The position numbers and the translations under genes are program-made. From Pseudomonas lalucatii (lineage in GTDB: Bacteria > Pseudomonadota > Gammaproteobacteria > Pseudomonadales > Pseudomonadaceae), in contig NZ_JADPMV010000001.1 of the NCBI RefSeq assembly GCF_018398425.1, positions 992,001 to 1,056,000 of the forward strand: a stretch of DNA of 64,000 bases. Reading direction: 5' to 3'. Positions 9,818 through 18,385 of the stretch are shown piece after piece; the first letter of the stretch is position 1, and each line of letters opens with the position of its first letter. Below the pieces are notes generated by a model, which saw nothing but the letters and a program-made list of their open reading frames with translations, was not told the DNA's origin and did not search any database.

Positions 9818-11536
9818 TCAGTCGACCTTGGCAGTGGGTGGCGGGGACGGGAGCGCTGGAGCTTGCAGGCTCCGGGCCAGTTCCACCAGCTGGACGAATT
9901 CGCTGCGCAGGCCGAAGCGATCCTCGCCCCTGGCGCTGCGCGCCAGGTCGGCCGTGGCGGCCAGGTCGAAGTCGCCGGTGTAGCGGCCGCCGCTGAGCTG
10001 CTGGGCGAAGGCCGCCACCGCCGCGGCGAAGCGCAGGTCCTCGCTGGCCGCGGCGAGGCTCGCACCGGGCCGGGCCCGGACCGGCACTTCCAGCAGGCGG
10101 CTGCGCGCCGCCTGTGGCGCCTTGTAGCGGATGCGCAACCAGGCCAGCTCGCCCGACTTGCCGGCGGCCTCGACGCCGGGCTGCCGGTAACGCAGCGGCC
10201 CCAGCCACCCCTGCTGGCCCACCGGCACTATCTCGTAGAGCGCGGTGACGCTGTGCCCGGCGCCGATTTCGCCGGCATCGACCTTGTCGTTGGCGAAGTC
10301 CTCGCGGCGCAGCGCGCGGTTCTCGTAGCCCAGCAGGCGGTACTCGGCGACCTGGGCCGGGTTGAACTCGAGCTGAAGCTTCACGTCCCGGGCCACCACC
10401 GACAGGGTCGAGCTGAGCTGCTCGACCAGCACCTTGCGCGCCTCGCGCAGGTTGTCGATATAGGCGTAGTTGCCGTCGCCGGCATCGGCCAGCTGCTCCA
10501 TCAGCTGCTCGTTGTAGTTGCCGGTGCCGAAGCCCAGGGTGGTCAGGGAGATGCCGGTCTTGCGTTTGTCGGCGGCCAGCGCCTTGAGCGTGGCGAAGTC
10601 GCTGATGCCGACATTGAAGTCGCCGTCGGTGGCCAGCAGGATGCGATTGATGCCGCCGCCAACGAAGCCCTGCTGGGCCTGCTGGTAGGCCAGCTGGATG
10701 CCCGACTCGCCGGCCGTCGAGCCGCCGGCCCGCAGCTGTTCGATGGCGGCGCGGATACCGGCCTTGTCCGAGCCGGCCGTGGACGGCAGCACCAGCCGCG
10801 ACTCACCGGCATAGGCCACCAGTGCCACCCTGTCCTCGGCGCGCAGCTGCTCGACCAGCAGCTTGAGGGTGCTCTGCACCAGGGGCAGGCCTTCGCGGCG
10901 GTCCATCGAGCCGGACACGTCCACCAGAAACACCAGGTTGGCCGGCGGCAACGCCGCTACCGTCAGGTCGGCAGCCTTGATCGCGATGCGCAACAGCAGG
11001 CTGTGGGGATTCCAGGGCGTCGTCGCCAGCTCGGTGTCCACGCCGAACGGGACGTCCCCTCGCGGCGCGGGATAGGCATAGGGGAAGTAGTTGACCAGTT
11101 CCTCCAGGCGCACCGCCTCGGCCGGTGGCAGTTGGCCCTGATTGAGGAAGCGACGGACGTTGGCGTAGCCGCCGGTGTCCACGTCGATGCTGAAGGTCGA
11201 CACCGGCGCCTCGGCCACCGCCTGCACCGGATTGCCCGCGAGACGCTGGTAGCGCTCGCGGTGCTCCTCGCGATAGGCCGGCGGCAGTGCGTCGCCCGGG
11301 GGCGCCGCGGGCAGCCTGGCGAGCTCTGCCGCCGGGGGCGCGTAGGCTGGGCCCGCGACCTTCCTGCCGCTGGGTTGCGCCAGCGCGGCCTGCGCCAGGC
11401 TAGTGGCTTGGCGATCCGCCGGCGCCACGCGCGGCGTCTCCGGCTGGGTGGCATTGCAGGCCCCCAGCAACAGCAGCAGGGCGGCACCGAAGCCCTGTAC
11501 CAGGGGGGGCGGGACAGCTGTGAATGGCCTGGACAT
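9818..11536 (-). CDS. VWA-domain lipoprotein, YfbK family
   Basis: 572 residues. A signal ending LLLLGAC gives a predicted lipidated Cys27. Then come the vWF_A N-terminal domain (about 95-185, STFSIDVDTGGYANVRRF), a von Willebrand A domain with a complete MIDAS (DVSGS at 206-210, later TDGDFNVG), and a DUF3520-type C-terminal domain. The ATG at 11536 was chosen because GAGGAG lies 8 nt upstream; an earlier in-frame start would place arginine-rich sequence before the signal. It is the first gene of an operon with sbrI and sbrR, so it may sense or present an envelope signal, or be itself regulated by SbrI; both are inference. P. aeruginosa is not recalled to have this gene at this place. Confidence 0.87.
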   Translation of the reverse strand: MSRPFTAVPPPLVQGFGAALLLLLGACNATQPETPRVAPADRQATSLAQAALAQPSGRKVAGPAYAPPAAELARLPAAPPGDALPPAYREEHRERYQRLAGNPVQAVAEAPVSTFSIDVDTGGYANVRRFLNQGQLPPAEAVRLEELVNYFPYAYPAPRGDVPFGVDTELATTPWNPHSLLLRIAIKAADLTVAALPPANLVFLVDVSGSMDRREGLPLVQSTLKLLVEQLRAEDRVALVAYAGESRLVLPSTAGSDKAGIRAAIEQLRAGGSTAGESGIQLAYQQAQQGFVGGGINRILLATDGDFNVGISDFATLKALAADKRKTGISLTTLGFGTGNYNEQLMEQLADAGDGNYAYIDNLREARKVLVEQLSSTLSVVARDVKLQLEFNPAQVAEYRLLGYENRALRREDFANDKVDAGEIGAGHSVTALYEIVPVGQQGWLGPLRYRQPGVEAAGKSGELAWLRIRYKAPQAARSRLLEVPVRARPGASLAAASEDLRFAAAVAAFAQQLSGGRYTGDFDLAATADLARSARGEDRFGLRSEFVQLVELARSLQAPALPSPPPTAKVD

Positions 11537-11620
11537 GGTCCATCTCCTCGGGACGAATGAACTCTTCGTCCGAGTAGACGCAGCGAACCGCCGCTTCGGG
11601 TTAGCCCGCGGCAGCATTCC

Positions 11621-13057
11621 TTATCGGCTGCCGGCTTCCTGGCACAACTGACTGGCCAGCATGCCCAGGGTCATCAGCGCCCGCTCGGCCTCGCGGGTCC
11701 AGGGAATGCCGCAGTTCAGACGTACGCAGTGGTTGAACTGCTCGGTGTTGCTGAAGATCAACCCGGGCGCGATGCTGATGCCCTGCTGCAGGGCGCGCAC
11801 GTGCAGCTCCTTGGTGTTGACCCGCACCGGCAGACTGACCCAGAGAATGAAGCCGCCGCCCGGCCGGGTGATCTGCGTGCCCTCGGGAAAGTGCTGCTGC
11901 ACCGCCAGCTGGAAGGCGCTGAGGTTCTTGCGGTATTCCTGGCGGATATAGCGCAGGTGGCGGTCGTAGCCGCCGTTCTCCAGGTAGGCCGCCACCGCCA
12001 TCTGCGTCACGCTGCACGCCGAATGGGTGCTGAAGGTCTGCAGGCGCTGGATCTCGTCCTGGTACTTGCCGGCGACGATCCAGCCGATGCGCACCCCCGG
12101 CGACAGGGTCTTGGAGAAGCTCGAGCAGTACAGCACGCGACCCTCGCGATCCTGGGACTTGAGCGCCTTGGTCGGCCCCTGCTCGAACATCAGCTCGCCG
12201 TAGATGTCGTCCTCGACGATCTGGATATCGAAGTCCCCGGCCAGGCGCAGCAACTGCTTCTGGCGCTCCTCGGGAATGGTGCCGCCCAGGGGGTTGCTCA
12301 GCCGCGCGGTCAATACCAGGGTCCTGATCGGCCACTGGCTGGCGGCCAGCTGCAGCGCCTCCAGGCTGATGCCGGTGGTCGGGTCGCTGGGAATCTCGAT
12401 GACCTTCAGGCCGAGCAGATCGGCCAGCTGCAGCAGGCCGTAGTAGGTCGGTGACTCGGCGGCGATCAGGTCGCCGGGCCGGGTCAGCACGCGCAGCGAC
12501 ATCTGCAGGGCATCGACGCAGCCATGGGTGATCACCACCTCGGAAGGATCGACCACCACGCCGGCATCGCGCATGCGGATCGCCACCTGGCGCCGCAACG
12601 GCTCGAAGCCGGGGCTGAACATGTAGCTGAAGGCCCGCGGGCTTTGAAAACGGGTGACCTTGGCCAGCTGCTGGTGCAGGGCACGCACCGGCAGGTAGTC
12701 GACATGCGGCACCGCCGCGCCGAAGGGGAACACCCCTTCGCGCCGCGACTCGGTGAGTATCTGGTTGATGATGCTGCTGCGGGTGACCAGGCTGGGCCGC
12801 TCGACCCGGGCGATATCGGGGGTCGGCGCGGTCAGGGCAGGCGTCTGGTGCACGTAGAAGCCGGACTGCGGACGCGCGCGGATCAGCCCCTGGTCCTCCA
12901 GGTTGGCGTAGGCCTGCAACACCGTCGCATGGCTGACGCTGAGCTGCGCGCTCATCTTGCGCACCGACGGCACACGCTCGCCAGGTTGATAGACGCCGCG
13001 ACGGATGTCTTCGGCCAGTTGCTGAGCAATACGCTGATAGAGCAACAGATTGGTCAT
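11621..13057 (-). CDS. MocR/PdxR-type regulator (GntR HTH + aminotransferase domain)
   Basis: 478 residues. An N-terminal GntR winged helix (about 5-70: PGERVPSVRKMSAQLSVSHATV) is joined to a fold-type I aminotransferase domain with the PLP lysine region SSFSKTLSPGVRIGW. MocR regulators bind PLP or amino-compound PLP adducts and control nearby or divergent genes. ATG13057 has GGAAGG just upstream; a longer open frame upstream overlaps the intergenic region and looks non-coding. The position next to sbrI/sbrR matches PA2897. Upstream, CGATACAC/CGATACGC direct repeats spaced 11 bp (13138 and 13149) may be an operator. Targets are unknown. Confidence 0.9.
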   Translation of the reverse strand: MTNLLLYQRIAQQLAEDIRRGVYQPGERVPSVRKMSAQLSVSHATVLQAYANLEDQGLIRARPQSGFYVHQTPALTAPTPDIARVERPSLVTRSSIINQILTESRREGVFPFGAAVPHVDYLPVRALHQQLAKVTRFQSPRAFSYMFSPGFEPLRRQVAIRMRDAGVVVDPSEVVITHGCVDALQMSLRVLTRPGDLIAAESPTYYGLLQLADLLGLKVIEIPSDPTTGISLEALQLAASQWPIRTLVLTARLSNPLGGTIPEERQKQLLRLAGDFDIQIVEDDIYGELMFEQGPTKALKSQDREGRVLYCSSFSKTLSPGVRIGWIVAGKYQDEIQRLQTFSTHSACSVTQMAVAAYLENGGYDRHLRYIRQEYRKNLSAFQLAVQQHFPEGTQITRPGGGFILWVSLPVRVNTKELHVRALQQGISIAPGLIFSNTEQFNHCVRLNCGIPWTREAERALMTLGMLASQLCQEAGSR

Positions 13058-13137
13058 GATCGCCTTCCCGCCTGCCTGAACCGTAACAGTAACCCAGAGC
13101 CCGGAAAAAGCACCGGTACAGATAGACGAATTCTGCC

Positions 13138-13156
13138 CGATACACCGCCGATACGC
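13138..13156. promoter_or_regulatory. Direct octamer repeats upstream of the MocR-type gene
   Basis: CGATACAC (13138-13145) and CGATACGC (13149-13156) are spaced by 11 bp, one helical turn, with a related CGGTACAG at 13114-13121. MocR-family regulators often bind direct repeats in their own promoter. The pattern is short and could be chance. Confidence 0.3.
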
Positions 13157-13217
13157 CAGAAACTGTATTGGACCCATCCAGCCCAGGGAAAACTGTTGCG
13201 GCGATGGCAGTCCGCAT

Positions 13218-13250
13218 AAAAAAGCCCCGGCGCCTGACAGCGACCGGGGC
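13218..13250 (-). terminator. Intrinsic terminator after the OmpA-family gene
   Basis: Read on the minus strand, GCCCCGG pairs with CCGGGGC across a 13-nt loop and is followed by TTTTTT, about 20 nt past the stop of the gene at 13269. Confidence 0.8.
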
Positions 13251-13268
13251 GGCTTCCATCCGGACGTA

Positions 13269-14081
13269 TCAGCGGTTGGCGCCCAGGCGACCCTGCTCGT
13301 CGGAAAACACGATCTCGACCCGGCGATTCTGCGCCCGGCCCTTGGCCGAGGCGTTCTCCGCCACCGGGAAGCCTTCGCCGTGGCCCTGCACCTCGATGCG
13401 CTTGGCATCGATGCCCAGGTCGACCAGCACGTCGGCCACCGTCTGCGCCCGTGCGCGCGACAGCTCGAGGTTCTCCTGGCGGTCGCCGCTGCTGTCGGTA
13501 TAACCCTCGATGCGCACCACCCGCCGCGGGTTGAGCTGGAGGAACTGCACCAGCTTGAGCACCGTACGGTTGGCCGAAACATTGAGGTCGGCGTGGCCGG
13601 CATCGAACAGCACATCACCCAGGGTCATCACCAAACCGCGCTCGGTCTCGGTGGTTGCCAGGCTGACCATCTGCTCCTCCAGCCACTGGCTCTGCCCCTG
13701 GATGCTCAGCAGCTTGGCCTCGCGCAGCGCCAGCTGCAGGCGCTGGCGCTCCAGCTCGAGCTTGGCGGCCCGCTCCTGATTGAGGCTGAGGGCGCTCTTT
13801 TGTCCGGCGATATCGCTGTAGCGCTGGCTCAGGTAGGCGTAATGGGCGACGTCGTCGGCGCTGCCCCAGTAGCTGGACAGGCGATCGGCGCGCGCCAGGG
13901 ATTCGCCGGCGCGAATCACGTCCTTGGCCGCGCTGCGCAGCACGCCAGGATCCTCCTTCACCGTCTGGAAGCTCAGGCGCGCGGCCTCCAGCGCCTCGCC
14001 GTCGTGCGGCTGGAGGCCGGCGCAACCGCCCAGGGCCAGGGTCAGCGCGGCAGCGGCGGCCAGGGTTGCTCGACGCTTCAT
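13269..14081 (-). CDS. DUF4398-OmpA family lipoprotein
   Basis: 270 residues. A signal ending LTLALGGC gives a predicted lipidated Cys20; a DUF4398-like alpha-helical region rich in Ala, Glu, Arg and Gln follows (about 30-145), then a C-terminal OmpA peptidoglycan-binding domain (about 155-262) with VVRIEGYTDSSGD, LSRARAQTVADVL and GRAQNRRVEI. It should tie the outer membrane to peptidoglycan. It overlaps the upstream DUF4398 gene by 4 nt (ATGA), so the two are co-translated and are probably partners. Phenotype unknown. Confidence 0.88.
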   Translation of the reverse strand: MKRRATLAAAAALTLALGGCAGLQPHDGEALEAARLSFQTVKEDPGVLRSAAKDVIRAGESLARADRLSSYWGSADDVAHYAYLSQRYSDIAGQKSALSLNQERAAKLELERQRLQLALREAKLLSIQGQSQWLEEQMVSLATTETERGLVMTLGDVLFDAGHADLNVSANRTVLKLVQFLQLNPRRVVRIEGYTDSSGDRQENLELSRARAQTVADVLVDLGIDAKRIEVQGHGEGFPVAENASAKGRAQNRRVEIVFSDEQGRLGANR

Positions 14082-14431
14082 TGCAGATCCCCCAGCTGAT
14101 GGCGCAGGCGATTGATGCGCTTGCTCAGTTCGGCCAGCTGCTCCTGGCTCTTCGCAGTCAGCACCCGGGCTTCGGCCAGGCGCGCATCCAGCTCGGCCTG
14201 TTCGGCCAGCACCCTAGCCTGCTTGAACGCCTCGTCGGCCATGGCCGCCTGGGCCTGGCGCAGCTTGTCCTCGGCCTGAGCCAGTTCGGGCACCTGCTCG
14301 TCGGCCCCCACGGCCCGGGCCTGGGAGACCGCCTGTTCGCTCAGGCGCAGTTGTTCGAGGGGGGGCGGATCGCTGACGCAGGCGGTCAAGGCCAGCAGCA
14401 CCAGAGCGGCGCTGAAAAGTCGATGAGTCAC
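14078..14431 (-). CDS. DUF4398 lipoprotein
   Basis: 117 residues. A signal with LALTAC (Cys18) predicts a lipoprotein. The remainder is a long amphipathic helix with coiled-coil character (EQLRLSEQAVSQARAVGA, QARVLAEQAELDARLAEA), as in the DUF4398 family. It lies 9 nt after a periplasmic-binding-protein gene and overlaps the following DUF4398-OmpA gene, forming a three-gene operon. The two DUF4398 proteins may form a helical complex at the cell wall; that is inference. Confidence 0.85.
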   Translation of the reverse strand: MTHRLFSAALVLLALTACVSDPPPLEQLRLSEQAVSQARAVGADEQVPELAQAEDKLRQAQAAMADEAFKQARVLAEQAELDARLAEARVLTAKSQEQLAELSKRINRLRHQLGDLQ

Positions 14432-14440
14432 TGTTCGTTC

Positions 14441-15265
14441 CTACGGATTCGTGGCACTGGCAGGCTGCAACTGCTGCGCCTTCCAGCGCTGCACATTGCG
14501 CTGAAGAAGGGCTTCCGGCACGCCGGCGGCGGTCAATTCTGTCATTTTTTTCGCCAGCTGTCCGCGCAGCCAGGGATCGTTGCAGGCCGAGTTGTGCGAC
14601 AGCGCAAGGTACAGCCCCTCGCTACGGATCGCTGGCTGCAGGGCCAGCAGGTCGTCCTGCAGGCCCAGGGTATGGGCCAGCGCATCGGCGGGCTCGCGCT
14701 CGTGCAGCACGTAATCGACTTCGCCGAGCATCAGCTTCTGCAGCAGCTGGGTCAGCGTGCCCCCCTGCTCCAGGTTCAGGTTGGCCTTGGCATAGCGATT
14801 GAAGGACACCCCGAAATCCTTGCCGACCGCCGCCCCGCGGCGCTCGCGCAGGTCGGCCCATTCGATATAGGGAAAACTGGCGATATTGCGCACCCAGACC
14901 ACATCGGCCCGACTGAAGGGCGCGGGATGCACGTAGTCCAAAGCCTCCAGATCGCCCAGGCTCAGCGCAGCCCCGGCCAACAGGTCGATGCGACCGCTGC
15001 GTACCTCATCCTTGGCCTTGTCCCAGGAGCTGCTGTGCAGTACATCGATGCGCACGCCCAGCTCCTCGCCCAGCCGGGCGAGCAAATCCGCCTGGGCGCC
15101 GATCAGCTGCTGCGGTTTCTGCGGGTCGCGCCACATGAAGGGCGGGTAATCGGGATGACCGCTGGCGACCAGGCGCTCGCATTTGCCGGCGGCCGACGCC
15201 AGGGCTGGCATCGCCAACAGGCTGACGAGCAGCAGGCAGGACTTCAGGAAAGGACGTTCGAGCAT
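14441..15265 (-). CDS. Periplasmic solute-binding protein, family 3
   Basis: 274 residues with a Sec signal ending ALASA (about residue 25). The mature part follows the bacterial extracellular solute-binding protein family 3 pattern: SGHPDYPPFMWRD near the N terminus, LIGAQADLLARLGEELG, SGRIDLLAG and GEVDYVLHE. No ABC permease or ATPase gene is next to it, so it is an orphan; it may serve as a sensor rather than part of a transporter. First gene of an operon with the two DUF4398 lipoproteins; a 114-bp region separates it from divergent plaF. Confidence 0.85.
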   Translation of the reverse strand: MLERPFLKSCLLLVSLLAMPALASAAGKCERLVASGHPDYPPFMWRDPQKPQQLIGAQADLLARLGEELGVRIDVLHSSSWDKAKDEVRSGRIDLLAGAALSLGDLEALDYVHPAPFSRADVVWVRNIASFPYIEWADLRERRGAAVGKDFGVSFNRYAKANLNLEQGGTLTQLLQKLMLGEVDYVLHEREPADALAHTLGLQDDLLALQPAIRSEGLYLALSHNSACNDPWLRGQLAKKMTELTAAGVPEALLQRNVQRWKAQQLQPASATNP

Positions 15266-15379
15266 TCGATGGGTCTCGGTTCACGTTCGATGGAGCGGCC
15301 CATCGCGGCGACGGGCCCGGGCCGGGCTTCCATGCTAGCTTAGCGGCAGCGCAATAATATTTCGCGATAAGGACATGGC

Positions 15380-16318
15380 ATGAAAAAACTCTTTCTCGCT
15401 CTGGTGCTGCTGCTCGCCACGGGCGCCGGGGTGCTCTACGGCTTTCCCGCCACCCTGCTGGCCAGCATGCAGTGGCTGGAGCAGCGGGCCGCCGGCCTGT
15501 CCCATGAGCGCGTGGAAGTCGCCGATCTTAGCATCCATTACTACCGGGGCGGCCCGCGCGACGGCCAGACCATCCTGATGATTCACGGCTTCGGTGCCGA
15601 CAAGGACAACTGGCTGCGCTTCGCCCGCCCCCTGACCGAGCGCTTCCAGGTGATCGCCCTGGACCTGCCGGGCTTCGGCGACAGCAGCAAGCCGAACGCC
15701 AGCTACGACGTCGGCACCCAGGCCGAACGCGTCGCCAGCTTCGTTCAGGCGCTGGACATCGACCGCCTGCATCTGCTCGGCAACTCCATGGGCGGCCATA
15801 TTGCCGCCCTCTACGCCGCCCGCTACCCACAGCGGGTGAGTTCCCTGGCCCTGTTCGCCAACGCCGGCATCGACGCCCCGGTGAAGAGCGAGCTGATCGC
15901 ACGCCTGGAAAGCGGCGCGACCAATCCGCTGCTGGTGCAGAAGCCCGCGGACTTCGAGCGCCTGCTCGACTTCGTGTTCGTCGAGCCGCCGCCACTGCCC
16001 GCCCCCCTCAAGCGCTACCTGGCCGAGCGCGCCGTCGACAACAGCACGCATCACCAGCAGGTGTTCACCCAGCTGATCGAGCGCTACATCCCGCTGGAAC
16101 CGGAGCTGCCGAAGATCAAGGCGCCGACCCTGCTGCTCTGGGGCGCACGCGACCGCGTGCTGGACGTCTCCAGCATCGAGGTGATGCGACCGCTGCTGCG
16201 ACGGTCCAGCGTGGTCATCATGGAAGACCTCGGCCACGCCCCGATGATCGAGCGCCCCCAGGAAACGGCCGGCCACTACCTGAGCTTTCTGGATGGCATC
16301 GCGGATGCGGAGGACTGA
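15380..16318 (+). CDS. plaF: PlaF, membrane-anchored alpha/beta-hydrolase phospholipase A
   Basis: 312 residues. An N-terminal hydrophobic helix (about 4-28) without a cleavage site anchors it to the inner membrane; the rest is an alpha/beta hydrolase. The triad is visible: Ser136 in GNSMGG, Asp258 in GARDRV, His286 in LGHAPM; the oxyanion region is [10 protein letters not shown]. In P. aeruginosa PlaF (PA2949) is a phospholipase A that remodels membrane glycerophospholipids. AAGGAC lies just before ATG15380. It converges on etfA over a shared terminator, as the PA2949/PA2951 neighbourhood suggests. Confidence 0.88.
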   Translation: MKKLFLALVLLLATGAGVLYGFPATLLASMQWLEQRAAGLSHERVEVADLSIHYYRGGPRDGQTILMIHGFGADKDNWLRFARPLTERFQVIALDLPGFGDSSKPNASYDVGTQAERVASFVQALDIDRLHLLGNSMGGHIAALYAARYPQRVSSLALFANAGIDAPVKSELIARLESGATNPLLVQKPADFERLLDFVFVEPPPLPAPLKRYLAERAVDNSTHHQQVFTQLIERYIPLEPELPKIKAPTLLLWGARDRVLDVSSIEVMRPLLRRSSVVIMEDLGHAPMIERPQETAGHYLSFLDGIADAED

Positions 16319-16340
16319 GGCGCGGCGCCCGCCGGACAAC

Positions 16341-16369
16341 AAAAAACCCGCTCGATGAGCGGGTTTTTT
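16341..16369. terminator. Bidirectional terminator between plaF and etfA
   Basis: AAAAAACCCGCTC, GAT loop, GAGCGGGTTTTTT: a perfect stem with A and T runs, serving both convergent genes. Confidence 0.9.
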
Positions 16370-16387
16370 GTGAGCGCGGAAAGTGGC

Positions 16388-17317
16388 TTACACCAGCTTT
16401 TCCAGCTCCGGGATGGCCTCGAACAGGTCGGCGACCAGACCGTAGTCGGCCACCTGGAAGATCGGCGCCTCCTCGTCCTTGTTGATCGCGACGATCACCT
16501 TGGAGTCCTTCATACCCGCCAGGTGCTGGATCGCGCCGGAGATGCCGACGGCGATGTACAGCTGCGGCGCGACGATCTTGCCGGTCTGACCGACCTGCAT
16601 GTCGTTCGGCACGAAGCCGGCGTCGACCGCGGCGCGCGAGGCGCCGACCGCGGCGCCGAGCTTGTCGGCCAGGGCGTACAGGTGCTTGAAGTTGTCGCCG
16701 TTCTGCATGCCGCGACCGCCGGAAATGACGATCTTGGCGGCTGTCAGCTCCGGACGATCGGACTTGGCCAGCTCCTCGCCGACGAAGGCGGATGTGCCGG
16801 CATCGGCCGAACCGCTCACAGCCTCGACGGCAGCGGAGCCGCCTTCGGCGGCAGCGGCATCGAAACCGGTGGCCCGTACGGTGATCACTTTCACCGATGC
16901 AGAGGACTGCACGGTGGCGATGGCGTTGCCGGCGTAGATCGGCCGCTTGAAGGTATCGGCGCTCTCGACGGCGATGATCTCGGAGATCTGGTCGACGTCC
17001 AGCTGGGCAGCGACGCGCGGCAGGATGTTCTTGCCGTTGCTGGTGGCGGCGGCCAGGATGTGGCTGCAGCCCTTGCCCAGTTCGGCTACCAGCGGTGCGA
17101 CGTTCTCCGGCAGCTGGTGCTCGTAGGCGGCGTTGTCGGCGACCAGGACCTTGGCCACACCGGCGATCTTGGCCGCGGCTTCGGCAGCGGCGCCGCAGCC
17201 AGCGCCGGCAACCAGGATGTGGATGTCGCCACCGATCTTCTGCGCAGCAGCGACGGTGTTCAGGGTGGCAGGCGCCAGAGCGGCATTGGTGTGTTCAGCG
17301 ATAACCAGGATAGTCAT
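16388..17317 (-). CDS. etfA: Electron-transfer flavoprotein alpha subunit
   Basis: 309 residues. The C-terminal FAD-binding domain is clear: [32 protein letters not shown] split over about 205-245, [17 protein letters not shown] and [18 protein letters not shown]. With EtfB it forms the soluble ETF that takes electrons from acyl-CoA dehydrogenases (AtuD in this window is one candidate donor) and hands them to ETF-QO at 18386. It starts directly after the etfB stop (1-nt spacing), so the two are coupled. Confidence 0.96.
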   Translation of the reverse strand: MTILVIAEHTNAALAPATLNTVAAAQKIGGDIHILVAGAGCGAAAEAAAKIAGVAKVLVADNAAYEHQLPENVAPLVAELGKGCSHILAAATSNGKNILPRVAAQLDVDQISEIIAVESADTFKRPIYAGNAIATVQSSASVKVITVRATGFDAAAAEGGSAAVEAVSGSADAGTSAFVGEELAKSDRPELTAAKIVISGGRGMQNGDNFKHLYALADKLGAAVGASRAAVDAGFVPNDMQVGQTGKIVAPQLYIAVGISGAIQHLAGMKDSKVIVAINKDEEAPIFQVADYGLVADLFEAIPELEKLV

Positions 17318-18067
17318 TTAGATTACCTTCGCCTCGTTCTTCAGTTTCTCGACCAGTTCAGCCACGGACTTGACCTTGATGCCGGCGCTGCGGGCAGCCG
17401 GCGCTTCGACTTTCAGGGTCTTGACGGTGGAGGCGGTGGAAACGCCCAGGGCGTCCGGGGTGACCACTTCCAGGGGCTTCTTCTTGGCCTTCATGATGTT
17501 CGGCAGCGACGCGTAGCGCGGCTCGTTCAGGCGCAGGTCGGTGGTGACGATCGCCGGCAGGTTCAGCGCGACGGTCTGCAGGCCGCCGTCGATTTCGCGG
17601 GTGACGTTGACCTTATCGCCAGCCACTTCCACCTTGGAGGCGAAGGTGCCCTGGGCATAGCCGGTCAGGGCACCGAGCATCTGCCCGGTCTGATTGTTGT
17701 CGCTGTCGATGGCCTGCTTGCCCATGATCACCAGCTGCGGCTGCTCCTTGTCGACCACGGCCTTGAGCAACTTGGCCACGGCCAGGGAGTTCAGCTCGTC
17801 GCCGGACTCGACCAGGATGGCGCGATCGGCACCCAGGGCCAGGGCGGTGCGCAGCTGCTCTTGAGCTGCGGTCGGGCCGATCGACACGACGACGATTTCG
17901 CTCGCCACGCCCTTCTCTTTCAGGCGTACGGCTTCTTCCACGGCGATTTCGCAGAAGGGGTTCATCGACATCTTGACGTTGGCAAGATCAACGCCGCTGT
18001 TGTCCGCCTTGACGCGAACCTTGACGTTGTAGTCGACCACTCGTTTGACAGCTACAAGAACCTTCAT
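17318..18067 (-). CDS. etfB: Electron-transfer flavoprotein beta subunit
   Basis: 249 residues, normal for EtfB. Typical segments are [39 protein letters not shown] split across residues 36-54, and the AMP-binding [16 protein letters not shown] region, near 122-137. Partner of EtfA. Transcription should begin in the 318-bp region shared with divergent ETF-QO; a TAGAAT (plus-strand ATTCTA at 18246-18251) could be its -10. A perfect palindrome at 18273-18284 lies close upstream. Confidence 0.96.
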   Translation of the reverse strand: MKVLVAVKRVVDYNVKVRVKADNSGVDLANVKMSMNPFCEIAVEEAVRLKEKGVASEIVVVSIGPTAAQEQLRTALALGADRAILVESGDELNSLAVAKLLKAVVDKEQPQLVIMGKQAIDSDNNQTGQMLGALTGYAQGTFASKVEVAGDKVNVTREIDGGLQTVALNLPAIVTTDLRLNEPRYASLPNIMKAKKKPLEVVTPDALGVSTASTVKTLKVEAPAARSAGIKVKSVAELVEKLKNEAKVI

Positions 18068-18272
18068 GGATTCCTCGTTACTCTCCGGTGAATAGGAATG
18101 TCGCCAAAGCGAACATGGCGGGTGATGCCAGTCGGCCGGAACCGATCTCTAGCCCAGACGGCGAGCGCAAAACCGCCCGTATCTTGACCGCAGGACCTAG
18201 GCGGGTCAATACAACGGACCGGCCTGGCCCCTGCCGTGTAGTAAGATTCTACCAGCCCTACAGAAAATTCAA

Positions 18273-18284
18273 ACAAACGTTTGT
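18273..18284. promoter_or_regulatory. 12-bp perfect palindrome, PsrA/TetR-type operator candidate
   Basis: ACAAACGTTTGT, preceded by a further CAAAC overlapping it. It abuts the -35 of the ETF-QO promoter and lies upstream of a possible etfB -10. The CAAAC...GTTTG halves resemble the known PsrA operator of pseudomonads, a TetR repressor released by long-chain acyl signals. Binding is inferred only. Confidence 0.55.
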
Positions 18285-18285
18285 A

Positions 18286-18314
18286 TTGGACCGACAGGAG
18301 GGTGTAGATATAAT
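18286..18314 (+). promoter_or_regulatory. Sigma-70 promoter of the ETF-QO gene
   Basis: TTGGAC (18286-18291), 17-bp spacer, TATAAT (18309-18314). The consensus -10 and ideal spacing make this the likely start; the palindrome at 18273 lies next to the -35. Confidence 0.75.
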
Positions 18315-18385
18315 GCCCGCGCATCGCCCAGGGAACGAGCCTGATCGTCAAATAAAACTAGAGAGCCTTGAGTAGGAGATAGCCT

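Noticed and set aside
16355..18091. Open frame of 578 codons antisense to etfA and etfB
   Set aside because: Gly/Asp/Gln-rich translation with no homology; etfA and etfB are unambiguous.
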